From Kocuria tytonis (lineage in GTDB: Bacteria > Actinomycetota > Actinomycetes > Actinomycetales > Micrococcaceae), in NCBI RefSeq assembly GCF_003226895.2, contig NZ_PNJG02000002.1, positions 620,001-684,000 on the forward strand: a stretch of DNA of 64,000 nt, in the 5' to 3' direction. The position numbers and the translations under genes were made by a program. Positions 8,206 through 16,096 of the stretch are shown one piece after another. The stretch's first letter is position 1. The number at the start of each line of letters is the position of its first letter. Below the pieces are notes generated by a model, which was given only the letters and a program-made list of their open reading frames with translations, was not told the DNA's origin and ran no database searches.

Positions 8206-8637
8206 ATGAAGCGGGAGCAACTGGATGAAACCGTCAACGCCTGTCTGAATCTGATTGAAGTTCGCTTTCCTCAGGGCGACCAGCGCGGGGCTGCTGCGAT
8301 GCTACTCGCGGATGGGACCGTTCTCACCGGCACCGCTCCGGATGCGGTGAACCCGGCGGTGGAGGTGTGCCACGAGATCGAGCCCTACGCGGCGGCGTTC
8401 CGGCTCGACCAGGAGATCGTGGCCTCTGTGTGCTTGCACCGGGATGAAGCGGGAAGGTTCCTGGTCCTCAGCCCGTGCGGCGTGTGCCGGGAGAGGCTGG
8501 CCGTTCACGGACCCGACGTGCTGGTGGGTGTCGCGGCGCCGGACGATCCCACGCAGCTTGTGTGGAAGCCGTTGCGCGAGGTGCTGCCGGACTACTGGAT
8601 GACTGTGTTCCCGGGTGAGGCTACCGGCGGCTGGTGA
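8206..8637 (+). CDS. Cytidine deaminase-like zinc hydrolase
   Basis: This 143-residue protein of the cytidine/blasticidin-S deaminase fold has a zinc site made of Cys55 in the CHE motif (55-57, Glu57 as proton shuttle) and the PCGVC pair (Cys91, Cys94). The first motif usually reads (C/H)AE, so the CHE form is a mild variant. The length fits a small tetrameric cytidine deaminase. It is a lone gene with no operon partner. The substrate could be cytidine, another nucleoside or an aminonucleoside antibiotic, and the sequence does not decide. Confidence 0.75.
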   Translation: MKREQLDETVNACLNLIEVRFPQGDQRGAAAMLLADGTVLTGTAPDAVNPAVEVCHEIEPYAAAFRLDQEIVASVCLHRDEAGRFLVLSPCGVCRERLAVHGPDVLVGVAAPDDPTQLVWKPLREVLPDYWMTVFPGEATGGW

Positions 8638-8713
8638 CGGAGCAGTGTCCACGGGGCGCAGGCATCGAGACCTGCGCTGAGAAGACCGTAGATTGCCAAA
8701 TGGATTGCCGGGG

Positions 8714-9250
8714 ATGAAGATTTCCAGTGTTTTTGCCGCGTTGGTGACCGTACTTGTCCTGGCGTGTGGCTTCGTCGTCGTCCTGCCGCGGTCCCCGGGC
8801 GGGTACGTGGGGCTGGTGACCGCCGGGACCTTTGGGGCGGGCGTGTTCTACGGGCGTCCCACCCAGCGGCTGCTCGCCCACCAGTGGCGACGAACAGCTC
8901 TGGGGTCCTCGATGATTCGCTGGACCAGGCCACGTTCGCTGGCCCGAGTGCTGGACCGGGCGCGGTGGAACCGGCAGGTACGTCGCCCCATCAGGTCCTT
9001 CGCCGACCTTAATCCGTTCAGGTCTGATGCCGCCGGGTCACTGGTCAGTCACGCTGTGTCGCTTGCGATCCATCTGCTGGCCGCAGCTGCTCTCACGGTC
9101 TCCGCCCATCCCTGGTGGGCCATGGGTTGCTTGGGTTTGGGGCTGGTGGTCCACGGGTGGCCGTGCCTACTTCAGATTGAGGTGCTGGTACGACTGGATG
9201 AACTCCGCGCCAAAGCACGAAGACGCGGCCGGGGAGGATTCCTCTACTAG
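8714..9250 (+). CDS. Small integral membrane protein, function not recognised
   Basis: The frame gives about 178 residues from the ATG at 8714; an in-frame ATG at 8693 is possible, but GGGG just before 8714 favours the later start. There are two hydrophobic segments near the N-terminus (roughly residues 4-45). A basic loop rich in Arg and Trp follows, then two more hydrophobic segments (about residues 110-155) ending in a HGWPCLLQ stretch. A weak resemblance to the glycosyl-diaponeurosporenoate acyltransferase-like family comes only from that late motif. I would not assign a function. Confidence 0.55.
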   Translation: MKISSVFAALVTVLVLACGFVVVLPRSPGGYVGLVTAGTFGAGVFYGRPTQRLLAHQWRRTALGSSMIRWTRPRSLARVLDRARWNRQVRRPIRSFADLNPFRSDAAGSLVSHAVSLAIHLLAAAALTVSAHPWWAMGCLGLGLVVHGWPCLLQIEVLVRLDELRAKARRRGRGGFLY

Positions 9251-9391
9251 CTGTTGCGGGTCATGACGTTGTGGTCTCTGGGGTGGAACTTCACGCATGT
9301 GAATATCGCAAACGAAAATTATCCAGACCGGGTAGCAGCTCTTCCGTGCACGACGGTCGGTCATCCCGGACACGGCTGGGAGACTCCGGGT

Positions 9392-9432
9392 ATGAGTCGT
9401 CATGAAACCCTCACGTGCCTGGCCGAACACCT
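9392..9432 (+). pseudogene. Possible 5' fragment of a uridine kinase cut by an IS element
   Basis: An ATG at 9392 begins MSRHETLTCLAEHL, which resembles the N-terminal helix of actinobacterial uridine-kinase-like proteins (LxxLAxxL before the P-loop). The frame runs directly into the IS3-family element at 9433. The matching C-terminal part is at 16096-16374 in the same orientation. The P-loop middle of the gene is missing. The identification rests on only 14 residues plus synteny. Confidence 0.4.
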
Positions 9433-9467
9433 GGGGGCTGCCGCACGAACAGGTGACAGTTGGGGTG

Positions 9468-10347
9468 TCAGGCCGCGAGGCTCACGGCCGGGTTCATGAT
9501 GGTCTCGTATTCGATGGGGGTCAATCGACCGAGGCGGGCCTGTCGGCGACGGCGGTGGTAGGTCCGCTCGATCCAGGTGATGATCGCGATTCGGAGCTCT
9601 TCTCGGGTCCGCCAGCTCTTGCGATCCAGGACGTTCTTCTGCAGCAGCGAGAAGAAGGACTCCATCGCGGCGTTGTCGCCGGCAGCGCCGACTTTCCCCA
9701 TCGAGCCCACGAGGTGATGACGGTTCAGAGCGTGCACGAACTTCCGCGACTTGAACTGGGACCCGCGGTCCGAGTGGGCGATGCAGCCAGCGGCGTCGCG
9801 ATGTCGGGATATCGCGTTGTCCAGGGCGTTCACCGCGAGGTGGGCCTTCATCCTGTCGCTGATCGAGCAGCCGACGATCCGGCCGGAGAACACGTCCTTG
9901 ATGGCGCAGAGGTAGGGCTTGTTATCTTCTGTCCAGTGCTCGGTGATATCAGTCAGCCAGAGTTCGTTGGTGTCGTCAGCGCAGAAGTCACGCTTCACGA
10001 GGTCATCGTGGACCGGCGGCGCGGGGCGCTTCCCGTTCTTGCCGCGCTTCTTGCCGAACACGGACCACCACTGATTGTCCCGGCAGATCCGCCACGCGGT
10101 CCGCTCGCACATGCGCTGGCCAGCGGCCTCCGCTTCGCCGACCAGGAACCGATACCCGAACTCGGGATCATCGCGGTGGGCGTCGAACAACGCGTTCGCC
10201 CGGTAGGCCTCGACCAGCTCAGACTCCGTGACCTGTTGTTTCCGCCATCGGTAGTAGGGCTGGCGGGAGAGCTTTGAGGACCCGCAGGGACACCGCGACG
10301 GGGATACCGTCGGCAGCGAGCTCGTTCACGAGCGGGTAGAGGATTTT
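9468..10347 (-). pseudogene. IS3-family transposase OrfB with internal frameshift
   Basis: This is the DDE integrase of element A. The catalytic Asp (LTDITEH), Asp (HSDRGSQ) and Glu (AAMESFF) are intact in the long frame 9468-10190. The expected 5' part (YPLVNELAADGIPVAVSL) is in another frame that would be entered by a -1 slip at the A4 run 10344-10347 near the end of orfA. Between RVLK and LSRQPYYRW there is one extra base (AAAGCTC, about 10271-10275). A fused OrfAB therefore cannot be read through without a second shift. Confidence 0.75.
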
Positions 10348-10634
10348 CCCGGCAGGTTCGCCTGCGAGAGATACGCAGCGGCGCGGCGCAAGACCTCGTC
10401 CTCCTGCTCCAGCAGCCGGATCCGCTTACGCGCATCACGCAGCTCGGAGGACTCCTCGCGCGACTTGCCGGGACGGTTGCCGTCGTCGATGTCGGCTTGG
10501 CGGATCCATTTATGCAGCGTCATCTCGTGGACGCCGAAGTCCTTCGCGATCTGCGCGATCGTGACGCCATCCTCACGGGACCGGGCCACACGCACGACAT
10601 CGTCGCGGAACTCCTGAGGGCAGGGAGCAGGCAT
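10326..10634 (-). CDS. IS3-family transposase OrfA
   Basis: The protein is about 102 residues with an IS911-type helix-turn-helix (VTIAQIAKDFGVHEMTLHKW). A leucine-zipper-like coil follows (ELRDARKRIRLLEQEDEVLRR), ending in AAAYLSQANLPGK where the programmed -1 shift to orfB is normally made. The start at 10634 is the second likely ATG; an ATG at 10643 is also in frame. Confidence 0.8.
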   Translation of the reverse strand: MPAPCPQEFRDDVVRVARSREDGVTIAQIAKDFGVHEMTLHKWIRQADIDDGNRPGKSREESSELRDARKRIRLLEQEDEVLRRAAAYLSQANLPGKSSTRS

Positions 10635-10708
10635 AGTGCGCATCCTTCCAGGCCGCCCTACGGGCAAGCCAGATCAGATGTCACCTATCCGTACAGCAGC
10701 CCCCTTCT

Positions 10709-10870
10709 CGCACCAACAAGCGAGCAAGGATCACCAACGCTCAACGCGAGGCGATGCTCCGTGATCTACGCGCTGGCCATAGCGTCTCCGAGGTCGCTCG
10801 CACACATGGCGTGAGCAGGCCCGTGGTTTCTAAAATCAATACCGCACGTAAGGCCACTGGCGATCAGTAA
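10709..10870 (+). pseudogene. C-terminal helix-turn-helix remnant, resolvase/invertase-like
   Basis: An open stretch of 53 codons, lacking a start, reads ITNAQREAMLRDLRAGHS then VSEVARTHGVSRPVVSKI and ends at TAA 10868-10870. This is the layout of the C-terminal DNA-binding domain of small serine recombinases or of related HTH proteins. Element A abuts its 5' side, so the catalytic part is gone or was never in this window. Confidence 0.5.
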
Positions 10871-10877
10871 GGTTTTC

Positions 10878-11384
10878 TCAGTTCGGATCAAAACGATCGA
10901 CAAGCCATTTGGCAACCTCTAAAGCGGTTTGAGACCACTGAAGAGCATTACGTGAGGTTACTTGGTCGCCGTCACCGTGCGCGATCTTTTTCCTCGAATT
11001 TACAAGCGCTCCTAAATCATCGGATCGTCTGCTATCATCTTCACTCAAGAATTGTTCGAGCTCGCTGCGCCAATCCAGGTCGAAGGTAGCCAAGTATTCG
11101 ACCAACTGCCTTGGCCTCACACCTTGACCGGATCGCAGGCCGGATGATACCCGTCGGTAAAGACGGGGGGATCCTACTCGTTGGCAATGTAGGTCGGTTG
11201 CGTCATCTCTTACCGCTTCTACTAGCCCTGCGGATCGGACAACCAAGTACCTTGTTAAAGCCCTCTCAACCGCATCGGGCATTTCTGCATCCAATGTTCG
11301 AACCATATCTTCCAGCTCTTGATGATTGTTTATGCGTTGGCGAATTGACGCTGGAGGCCACCCAGGAGTGCCGGATTTACCCAT
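10878..11384 (-). CDS. HEPN-domain protein (RiboL-PSP-type), putative toxin/effector RNase
   Basis: The 168-residue, mostly helical protein has a HEPN RNase motif R-x4-H at residues 131-136 (RKKIAHG). It is preceded by the FDLDWRSELEQFL helix typical of RiboL-PSP-HEPN / MAE_28990-like domains. HEPN domains commonly dimerise to form a metal-independent RNase that cuts tRNA or other RNA in defence and toxin-antitoxin systems. Its ATG overlaps the stop of the DUF262 gene by 8 nt, so the two are translationally coupled. Codon usage and base content are AT-richer than the host's. The motif is clear; RNase activity is inferred. Confidence 0.72.
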   Translation of the reverse strand: MGKSGTPGWPPASIRQRINNHQELEDMVRTLDAEMPDAVERALTRYLVVRSAGLVEAVRDDATDLHCQRVGSPRLYRRVSSGLRSGQGVRPRQLVEYLATFDLDWRSELEQFLSEDDSRRSDDLGALVNSRKKIAHGDGDQVTSRNALQWSQTALEVAKWLVDRFDPN

Positions 11385-12507
11385 GGTCGATCAGATATTC
11401 CTTGGCCTTGGCAAGGCGCTGCTGAACAGCGTCATTGTCCGCCGTAGACTTCGTAGTGGAGGCGATAAATTCTTGATCAGACTGCAAGGCAGTAATCTTT
11501 CCTAAGAGGTCCGAAGGGACTAGTCCCTTAGACGCAGCTTCCATTACCGCGACCATGACTGCCTCAGCCTGAGCGGCGTTCACCTGCGCGCCGCCCTTGC
11601 GACGAAACGCACCGCTTCCTACCTGGGTTTCAATTTGCAGGGCGGCATCTATGAAGTAGTGGCCCGCCCTTAAGGTATCCACATTTTGCTTACGATGGGA
11701 TTTCGCATATCCGTTAAGAAACTGCTTTAGCGGCCTTTTATATTTTGCGCTCTCCTCGTACAGGGCCAGAATCCGCATTACCAGCTCGTGATCTCGGATT
11801 CGCTTTGACTTTCTGCCGTACAGAGAGCGCCAATTATCATCTTCGTTTAAACGTTCAATTGCAGACATTAAATTACCCGCGTAAAGCGCTACTCTAATTT
11901 CATGGGGCGTGAGCTGGGTCCCCCCAGAGTTGAGCCGCTCAAAAATTTGATATATAGCATCATCGACCTCATCTGAACCATCGGCCGAAACAATTGTTGC
12001 CTGCATGTATGAATCATCGAGCTTGATTTTGAAACTCTCATCTAAACTATTGTATGTCAGTCCCTCAAATTGCTCACCCACATTGGAGAGGGAAAAAACA
12101 CGACCCTCATGCACCCCGGCATAGAAGCGCCTTAGTGTTTCAAGCCGTTGCTGGCCATCGAGAATGAGTAGCCTATTATCTTCATGCTGCTTAATGAGGA
12201 AAATTCCAGGTATGGGGTATCCGAGCAGCAGAGATTCAATAAACTTGTCCATCTGGCCTTTAGACCATACAAACCCGCGCTGAAAGCCGGCAGTCTTGAC
12301 GCGATCATCGTTTCCCCGAAACTGGGGAATCAACATGGAGCCTTTCTCAAGTCGCTTTACAAGACCATCAATGGGGTAATCCTGCGTGGCAAACGTCACG
12401 GATATTGGGGATTCGTTCTTTTGCTCGAGGTCTTCACGCTCTTCACGGGATAGCGACCTAGTGAGCAGCTCGTCTTCGTCGGAAGACTCAATTTGTTCTG
12501 TTGTCAT
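11377..12507 (-). CDS. DUF262 (GmrS/ParB-like DGQQR) protein
   Basis: This 376-residue stand-alone DUF262 protein has FQRGFVW (75-81), a following YPIPGIFL strand, the DGQQR signature (117-121) and IFERLNSGG (188-196) followed by LTPHEIR (199-205). In GmrSD and SspE proteins this domain binds or hydrolyses nucleotides and senses modified DNA, but there it is joined to a DUF1524 HNH nuclease. Here no HNH is present, and the downstream coupled gene is a HEPN protein instead. The N-terminal 35 residues are acidic. The start at 12507 has no Shine-Dalgarno, and element B begins 13 bp upstream, so the native promoter is probably lost or replaced. Confidence 0.8.
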   Translation of the reverse strand: MTTEQIESSDEDELLTRSLSREEREDLEQKNESPISVTFATQDYPIDGLVKRLEKGSMLIPQFRGNDDRVKTAGFQRGFVWSKGQMDKFIESLLLGYPIPGIFLIKQHEDNRLLILDGQQRLETLRRFYAGVHEGRVFSLSNVGEQFEGLTYNSLDESFKIKLDDSYMQATIVSADGSDEVDDAIYQIFERLNSGGTQLTPHEIRVALYAGNLMSAIERLNEDDNWRSLYGRKSKRIRDHELVMRILALYEESAKYKRPLKQFLNGYAKSHRKQNVDTLRAGHYFIDAALQIETQVGSGAFRRKGGAQVNAAQAEAVMVAVMEAASKGLVPSDLLGKITALQSDQEFIASTTKSTADNDAVQQRLAKAKEYLIDHG

Positions 12508-12566
12508 GGCGTCATGCTATCTGAATCGGCCCGGGCTTGATGCCGCTGCTGTTTGAGTCCTGAAGG

Positions 12567-13061
12567 ATGGACAGCATGCCCAAGAAGATCGATCCCCAGC
12601 TGCGCGCGAGGTGCGTGCGGCTCGTCAGGGAGCACGCCCAGGAGTACCCCACCCTCACTGCCGCAGTTACCGCGGTCGCCCGGCGGGAGGGCGTTTCGCG
12701 GGAGTCCGTTCGGCGCTGGCTGGCCCAGGCCGAGGTCGATGATGGGACCCGTCCCGGCGTCACCAGCGAGGAGTCTGCCGAGGTCAAACGGTTGAAGACC
12801 GAGAACAAGCGGCTGCGGGAGGACAATGAGATCCTGCGCCGGGCCTCGATTTTCTTCGCGGGGAGCTCGACCCCCGAAACCGCTGATCTGCGCGTTCATC
12901 GACGAGATGCGCGCCGAGGGCTATGCAGTCGAGTCGATCCTCCGCGTCCTGTCTCAGCAGGGCCTGAGCATCGCTGCACGCACCTACCGGTCCTGGAAGC
13001 ACCCGGCCCGCGTCACCGATCGGACCGTCACAGACGCTCTGGTCGAGGACAAGATCCGTGA
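12567..13061 (+). CDS. IS3-family transposase OrfA (element B), frameshifted tail
   Basis: The N-terminal 95 residues are an IS3 OrfA: a helix-turn-helix (TAAVTAVARREGVSRESVRRW), then the coiled coil EVKRLKTENKRLREDNEILRRASIFF. After Gly-100 the reading frame leaves the family sequence. A frame one base earlier would read GELDPRNR and stop at 12884-12886, as expected for OrfA. One G therefore seems to be missing from the G-run at 12860-12863, and the remaining 65 residues are probably not native. Confidence 0.65.
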   Translation: MDSMPKKIDPQLRARCVRLVREHAQEYPTLTAAVTAVARREGVSRESVRRWLAQAEVDDGTRPGVTSEESAEVKRLKTENKRLREDNEILRRASIFFAGSSTPETADLRVHRRDARRGLCSRVDPPRPVSAGPEHRCTHLPVLEAPGPRHRSDRHRRSGRGQDP

Positions 13062-13863
13062 GCTGGCCTGGACGTTCAACGCCACCACCCAGCGGTGGCA
13101 AATGACCCCTGAAGGGCTCTACGGGCGGCGGAAGTGGGTCGCGTTGCTCCGCCGTCAGGAAGGCCTGGCCGGCACCTCCTGTGGGGCGGTGGACCGGGCG
13201 ATGCGCACCCTCGGCCTCGAAGGTATCCGGCGGGCGAAGAAGCTGCGCACCACCATCCCGAACCCTGATGGGAAACGGGCGGGTGACCTGCTCAATCGCG
13301 ACTTCACGGCCCCGGCTCCGAACCTGGTCTGGGTCACCGATTTCACTTGCGTCCGCACCTGGGCCGGGTTCGTGTACGTCGCGTTCGTCGTCGACGTGTT
13401 CGCTCAGCGGATCGTGGGCTGGCACGCGTCCTCGAGCATGCGCACCGATCTCGTCATGACGCCACTGCGGATCGTGCTGTGGCAGTGGGAATGCGAAGGA
13501 AACCAGGTCTCACCAGGCTCTTTGGTGGCGCACAGCGATGCCGGATCGCAGTACACGTCGATCCGGTACACCGAGCACCTCGACCTCGCGGGCATCGCTC
13601 CCTCGATCGGGACCGTCGGCGATGCGTTCGATAACGCGCTCATGGAGACGGTCAATGGGCTGTTCAAGACCAAGTGCATCCGCACCACCGTCTTCCACCA
13701 CGGCCCGTTCCGGACGCTCTCAGACGTCGAGTTCGCGACTGCCGGCTGGGTCGACTGGTACAACAACTGGCGCCTCCACGGCTCCCTGGGGATGCTGACC
13801 CCGGTAGAGTCCGAGACGCTCCACTACGAGCCCCTCACCCGAGAGCCCGCACCCACAAAGTAG
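12826..13863 (+). CDS. IS3-family transposase OrfB (element B)
   Basis: Family similarity begins at about 12883 (LICAFIDEMRAEGYAVESI) and runs to the end, with an HTH_21-like region and an rve integrase core. The DDE residues are seen as WVTDFTC, AHSDAGSQYTS and ALMETVNGLFK. The first 19 codons of the open frame are probably outside the real product, which is normally made by a -1 shift from OrfA. Here the two frames are offset by +1/-2 because of the apparent base loss in orfA, so the fusion may not form. Confidence 0.75.
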   Translation: MRSCAGPRFSSRGARPPKPLICAFIDEMRAEGYAVESILRVLSQQGLSIAARTYRSWKHPARVTDRTVTDALVEDKIRELAWTFNATTQRWQMTPEGLYGRRKWVALLRRQEGLAGTSCGAVDRAMRTLGLEGIRRAKKLRTTIPNPDGKRAGDLLNRDFTAPAPNLVWVTDFTCVRTWAGFVYVAFVVDVFAQRIVGWHASSSMRTDLVMTPLRIVLWQWECEGNQVSPGSLVAHSDAGSQYTSIRYTEHLDLAGIAPSIGTVGDAFDNALMETVNGLFKTKCIRTTVFHHGPFRTLSDVEFATAGWVDWYNNWRLHGSLGMLTPVESETLHYEPLTREPAPTK

Positions 13864-13931
13864 CGGCAGAGAACCCGGGCCGATTCAGGTGAACGAGGTG
13901 TGGTTGACCGAGATCGCTGAACACCGCACCC

Positions 13932-15591
13932 CTTGAGTTCCAGCCATCGTCGCAACACTCTGATCGAGAGGTGCGTGCGATGGTTATTCGGCCGAGGGGT
14001 AGGGAGAATGTGCAGTACAAGGCGAAGGAGCGGGACGAGTTCTTCCGTCGGCTTGATCGTGGCGGCACGATCCGTGCTGTCGCGGCTGAGCTGGGGCTGA
14101 GCGTTGAGTCGTGTTACCGGTGGCGAAATGAGGCTGGCGTATCGACTTCCCGTGCGAAGAGCCGGGTTTATACGGCTGAGGACAAGGCCGAGTTCTTCCG
14201 CCTGCTGGCGTCGACGGGGAACGTGTCGAAGGTCGCGAAAGAGCTCGGGTTCGTGCGGGTCACTTGCTACAAGTGGGCGCATCAGGCGGGGATCTTCACG
14301 GGGAAGGACACCCGCGCTCAACGAGCACGGTTTGAGCGGTTGCGTGCCGACGGTGTCAGTCGGGCGGATGCTGCGAGACGGGTCGGCGTGGACAAGCGCT
14401 CTGCGCAAGATTGGGACAAGGGCATCAAGCAGATAACGGGCGGACGCGTTCACCCCGACGGTCGTGTAGTTCGCTACCGTCAGGTGGCGATACTGGCGAA
14501 TGTGAAGAGCCCGCGTGATGCCTATACGAGAGGCGCCCCGGTTGATCTGGCGCGTCTTGAGACTGTTATCGATTCTCGCTACCTGAGTTTGATCGAACGA
14601 GAGCGTATTCACGATCTACGCAGCCGCGGGGACTCGATAAGGTCGATCGGGCGGGCGCTGGGGCGGAGCGCGTCGACGATCAGCCGGGAGATCGCCCGCA
14701 ACACGGCCACGACAGTCGGCTATCTTCCTTACGCGGCGCACCGGATCGCGGCGGCGCGCCGACCGAGGCGACGTGCATGCAAACTCGAATCTGCTGGCGA
14801 TTTGCGCGCCTATGTGGCAGCGAAGTTGCGTAAACGATGGTCACCAGAGCAGATCAGTCACCGGCTCGTGAAAGACTTCCCGGACGATCAAGGGATGCGG
14901 GTGAGCACCGAAACGATCTACCAGGCGATTTACGTCCAAGGACGCGGCGCTCTGAAACGCGAGATCGCCGCGTCGATGAGGCGCGGGCGGACAACACGAA
15001 AACCACGGCGCGATCCAGCGAAGAGAACCAGTCGCTTCGTGGACCCTATGGTCTCCATCGCTGAGCGGCCCGCGGAAGCTGAGGATCGTGCAATCCCTGG
15101 GCATTGGGAAGGGGACCTCATCGTCGGCACGATGGGACGATCAGCAATCGGAACACTCGTCGAGCGATCAAGCCGCTTCGTTACCCTCGTGCACCTTGAA
15201 CATGACCACACGGCCGAGACCGTGCGCGATGGCCTCATCACCACCGTCGCTGATTTGCCAGCAGCGCTACGCCGCTCGCTGACCTGGGACCAGGGCACCG
15301 AGATGTCGGGGCATGTGGGGTTCCAGACCGCCACCGATATGGCGGTGTACTTCTGTGATCCGGGCAGCCCCTGGCAGCGCGGCAGCAACGAGAACACGAA
15401 CGGTCTCCTACGCCAGTACTTCCCGAAGGGCACCGATCTCTCCCGCCACACGCCCGCAGAATTGCGACGCGTGGCAGAGGACCTCAACGAACGTCCACGC
15501 AAGACGCTCGACTGGGACACTCCAGCCGAACGACTCCATGCTTTACTGAATGCGAGTTGAACCAGTGTTGCGACGATGGCTGGAACTCAAG
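13932..15591 (+). mobile_element. IS30-family insertion sequence, apparently intact
   Basis: The element is 1660 bp with perfect 28-bp terminal inverted repeats (13932-13959 and 15564-15591). It is flanked by a 3-bp direct repeat CCC (13929-13931 and 15592-15594). It encodes one full-length transposase. Perfect ends, a visible target duplication and a clean open frame indicate a recent insertion. Confidence 0.92.
13971..15560 (+). CDS. IS30-family transposase
   Basis: The 529-residue protein is longer than the roughly 380-residue IS30 prototype. Two or three N-terminal helix-turn-helix units occupy residues 1-150 (VAAELGLSVESCYRW; VAKELGFVRVTCYKW; DAARRVGVDKRSAQDW). The IS30 HTH follows (IRSIGRALGRSASTISREI). 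The DDE core is seen as GHWEGDLIVG, TWDQGTEM and SNENTNGLLRQYFPKGTDL. The GTG at 13971 follows a GAGAG; an ATG at 13980 is an alternative. All catalytic acids are intact, so the element may be active. Confidence 0.92.
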   Translation: MRAMVIRPRGRENVQYKAKERDEFFRRLDRGGTIRAVAAELGLSVESCYRWRNEAGVSTSRAKSRVYTAEDKAEFFRLLASTGNVSKVAKELGFVRVTCYKWAHQAGIFTGKDTRAQRARFERLRADGVSRADAARRVGVDKRSAQDWDKGIKQITGGRVHPDGRVVRYRQVAILANVKSPRDAYTRGAPVDLARLETVIDSRYLSLIERERIHDLRSRGDSIRSIGRALGRSASTISREIARNTATTVGYLPYAAHRIAAARRPRRRACKLESAGDLRAYVAAKLRKRWSPEQISHRLVKDFPDDQGMRVSTETIYQAIYVQGRGALKREIAASMRRGRTTRKPRRDPAKRTSRFVDPMVSIAERPAEAEDRAIPGHWEGDLIVGTMGRSAIGTLVERSSRFVTLVHLEHDHTAETVRDGLITTVADLPAALRRSLTWDQGTEMSGHVGFQTATDMAVYFCDPGSPWQRGSNENTNGLLRQYFPKGTDLSRHTPAELRRVAEDLNERPRKTLDWDTPAERLHALLNAS

Positions 15592-16071
15592 CCCGGGAAG
15601 GCAAGGTGTAGTTGTGCGCCGTGAAAGACGTCTACTCGGGCAGGATCGCCGGGTACGCGATCAGCGACCGTATGAAAGCTCGATTGGCGGTCGCGGCCCT
15701 GAATTCTGCCCTCACGCGGCGTCGAGGTGACGGCCATGACGTGAGCGAGTGCATCGTGCATTCGGATCGAGGATCGCAGTTTCGGAGCCGAACGTTCGTG
15801 TCCGCGCTCAAGCGCCACGGGTTGCGCGGATCCATGGGGCGCGTGGCGGCCTGTGGTGACAACGCGGCGATGGAAAGCTTCTTCGCGCTGCTGCAGAAGA
15901 ACGTCCTTGACCGCCAGTCGTGGGCGAACCGCGACACGCTCAGGGTCGAGATCGTGTCCTGGATCGAGCGGACGTATCACCGCCGCCGGCGTCAGGACCG
16001 ACTCAGGCGATTGACTCCGATCGGGTTCGAAACCATCATGACCACAGCAGTCGATTTGGCTGCCTAACACC

Positions 16072-16096
16072 TGTCACCTATCCGTGCAGCAGTCCC
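16072..16096 (+). repeat. Terminal inverted repeat of IS3 element C
   Basis: The 25 bp beginning TGTCACCTATCCG differ at only about two positions from the end of element A at 10679-10703. This marks the right boundary of the island, which adjoins the uridine kinase fragment. Confidence 0.7.

Larger units (their letters stand above)
9433..10704 (-). mobile_element. IS3-family insertion sequence A, probably inactive
   Basis: The element of about 1.27 kb is bounded by imperfect 26-bp inverted repeats (9433-9458 and 10679-10704, about 22 matches). It encodes orfA (10326-10634) and orfB (9468-10347) on the minus strand. No target duplication is evident. The orfB frame is interrupted by an extra base at about 10272. 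The right end abuts a truncated helix-turn-helix gene. The left end abuts the uridine kinase fragment. Confidence 0.85.
12521..13888 (+). mobile_element. IS3-family insertion sequence B
   Basis: The element is about 1.37 kb with perfect 15-bp terminal inverted repeats, CTGAATCGGCCCGGG at 12521-12535 and its complement at 13874-13888; partial similarity continues inward. It carries orfA and orfB on the plus strand. No target-site duplication is visible, because its right end adjoins a piece of another IS3 orfB that it truncates. It lies directly upstream of the DUF262-HEPN pair in the opposite orientation. Confidence 0.85.
13889..16067 (+). pseudogene. IS3-family OrfB remnant (element C) split by the IS30 element
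   Basis: Codons 13889-13931 read NEVWLTEIAEHRT and codons from 15595 read EGKV, stop, then LCAVKDVYSGRIAGYAISDR through to the TAA at 16065-16067. Removing 13932-15594 (IS30 plus one CCC) joins the two parts in frame. The pieces are about two-thirds identical to OrfB of element A. A TAG stop replaces the usual Tyr before LCAVKD. The 5' part is lost at element B. The family's terminal repeat is present at 16072-16096. Confidence 0.8.

Noticed and set aside
9402-10277. 291-codon plus-strand frame over IS element A
   Set aside because: It is complementary to the transposase OrfB, which has clear DDE motifs. The frame has no family signature.
11377-12507. Complete GmrSD or SspE-type restriction enzyme
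   Set aside because: No DUF1524/HNH nuclease domain is present in the 376 residues or in the coupled gene, and no dnd/ssp genes are nearby.
12567-13863. Ordinary -1 programmed frameshift linking OrfA and OrfB of element B
   Set aside because: The OrfB frame is offset +1/-2 from the visible OrfA frame. A -1 slip at the G-run reads only GELDPRNR before a stop. The arrangement fits a base loss in orfA better.
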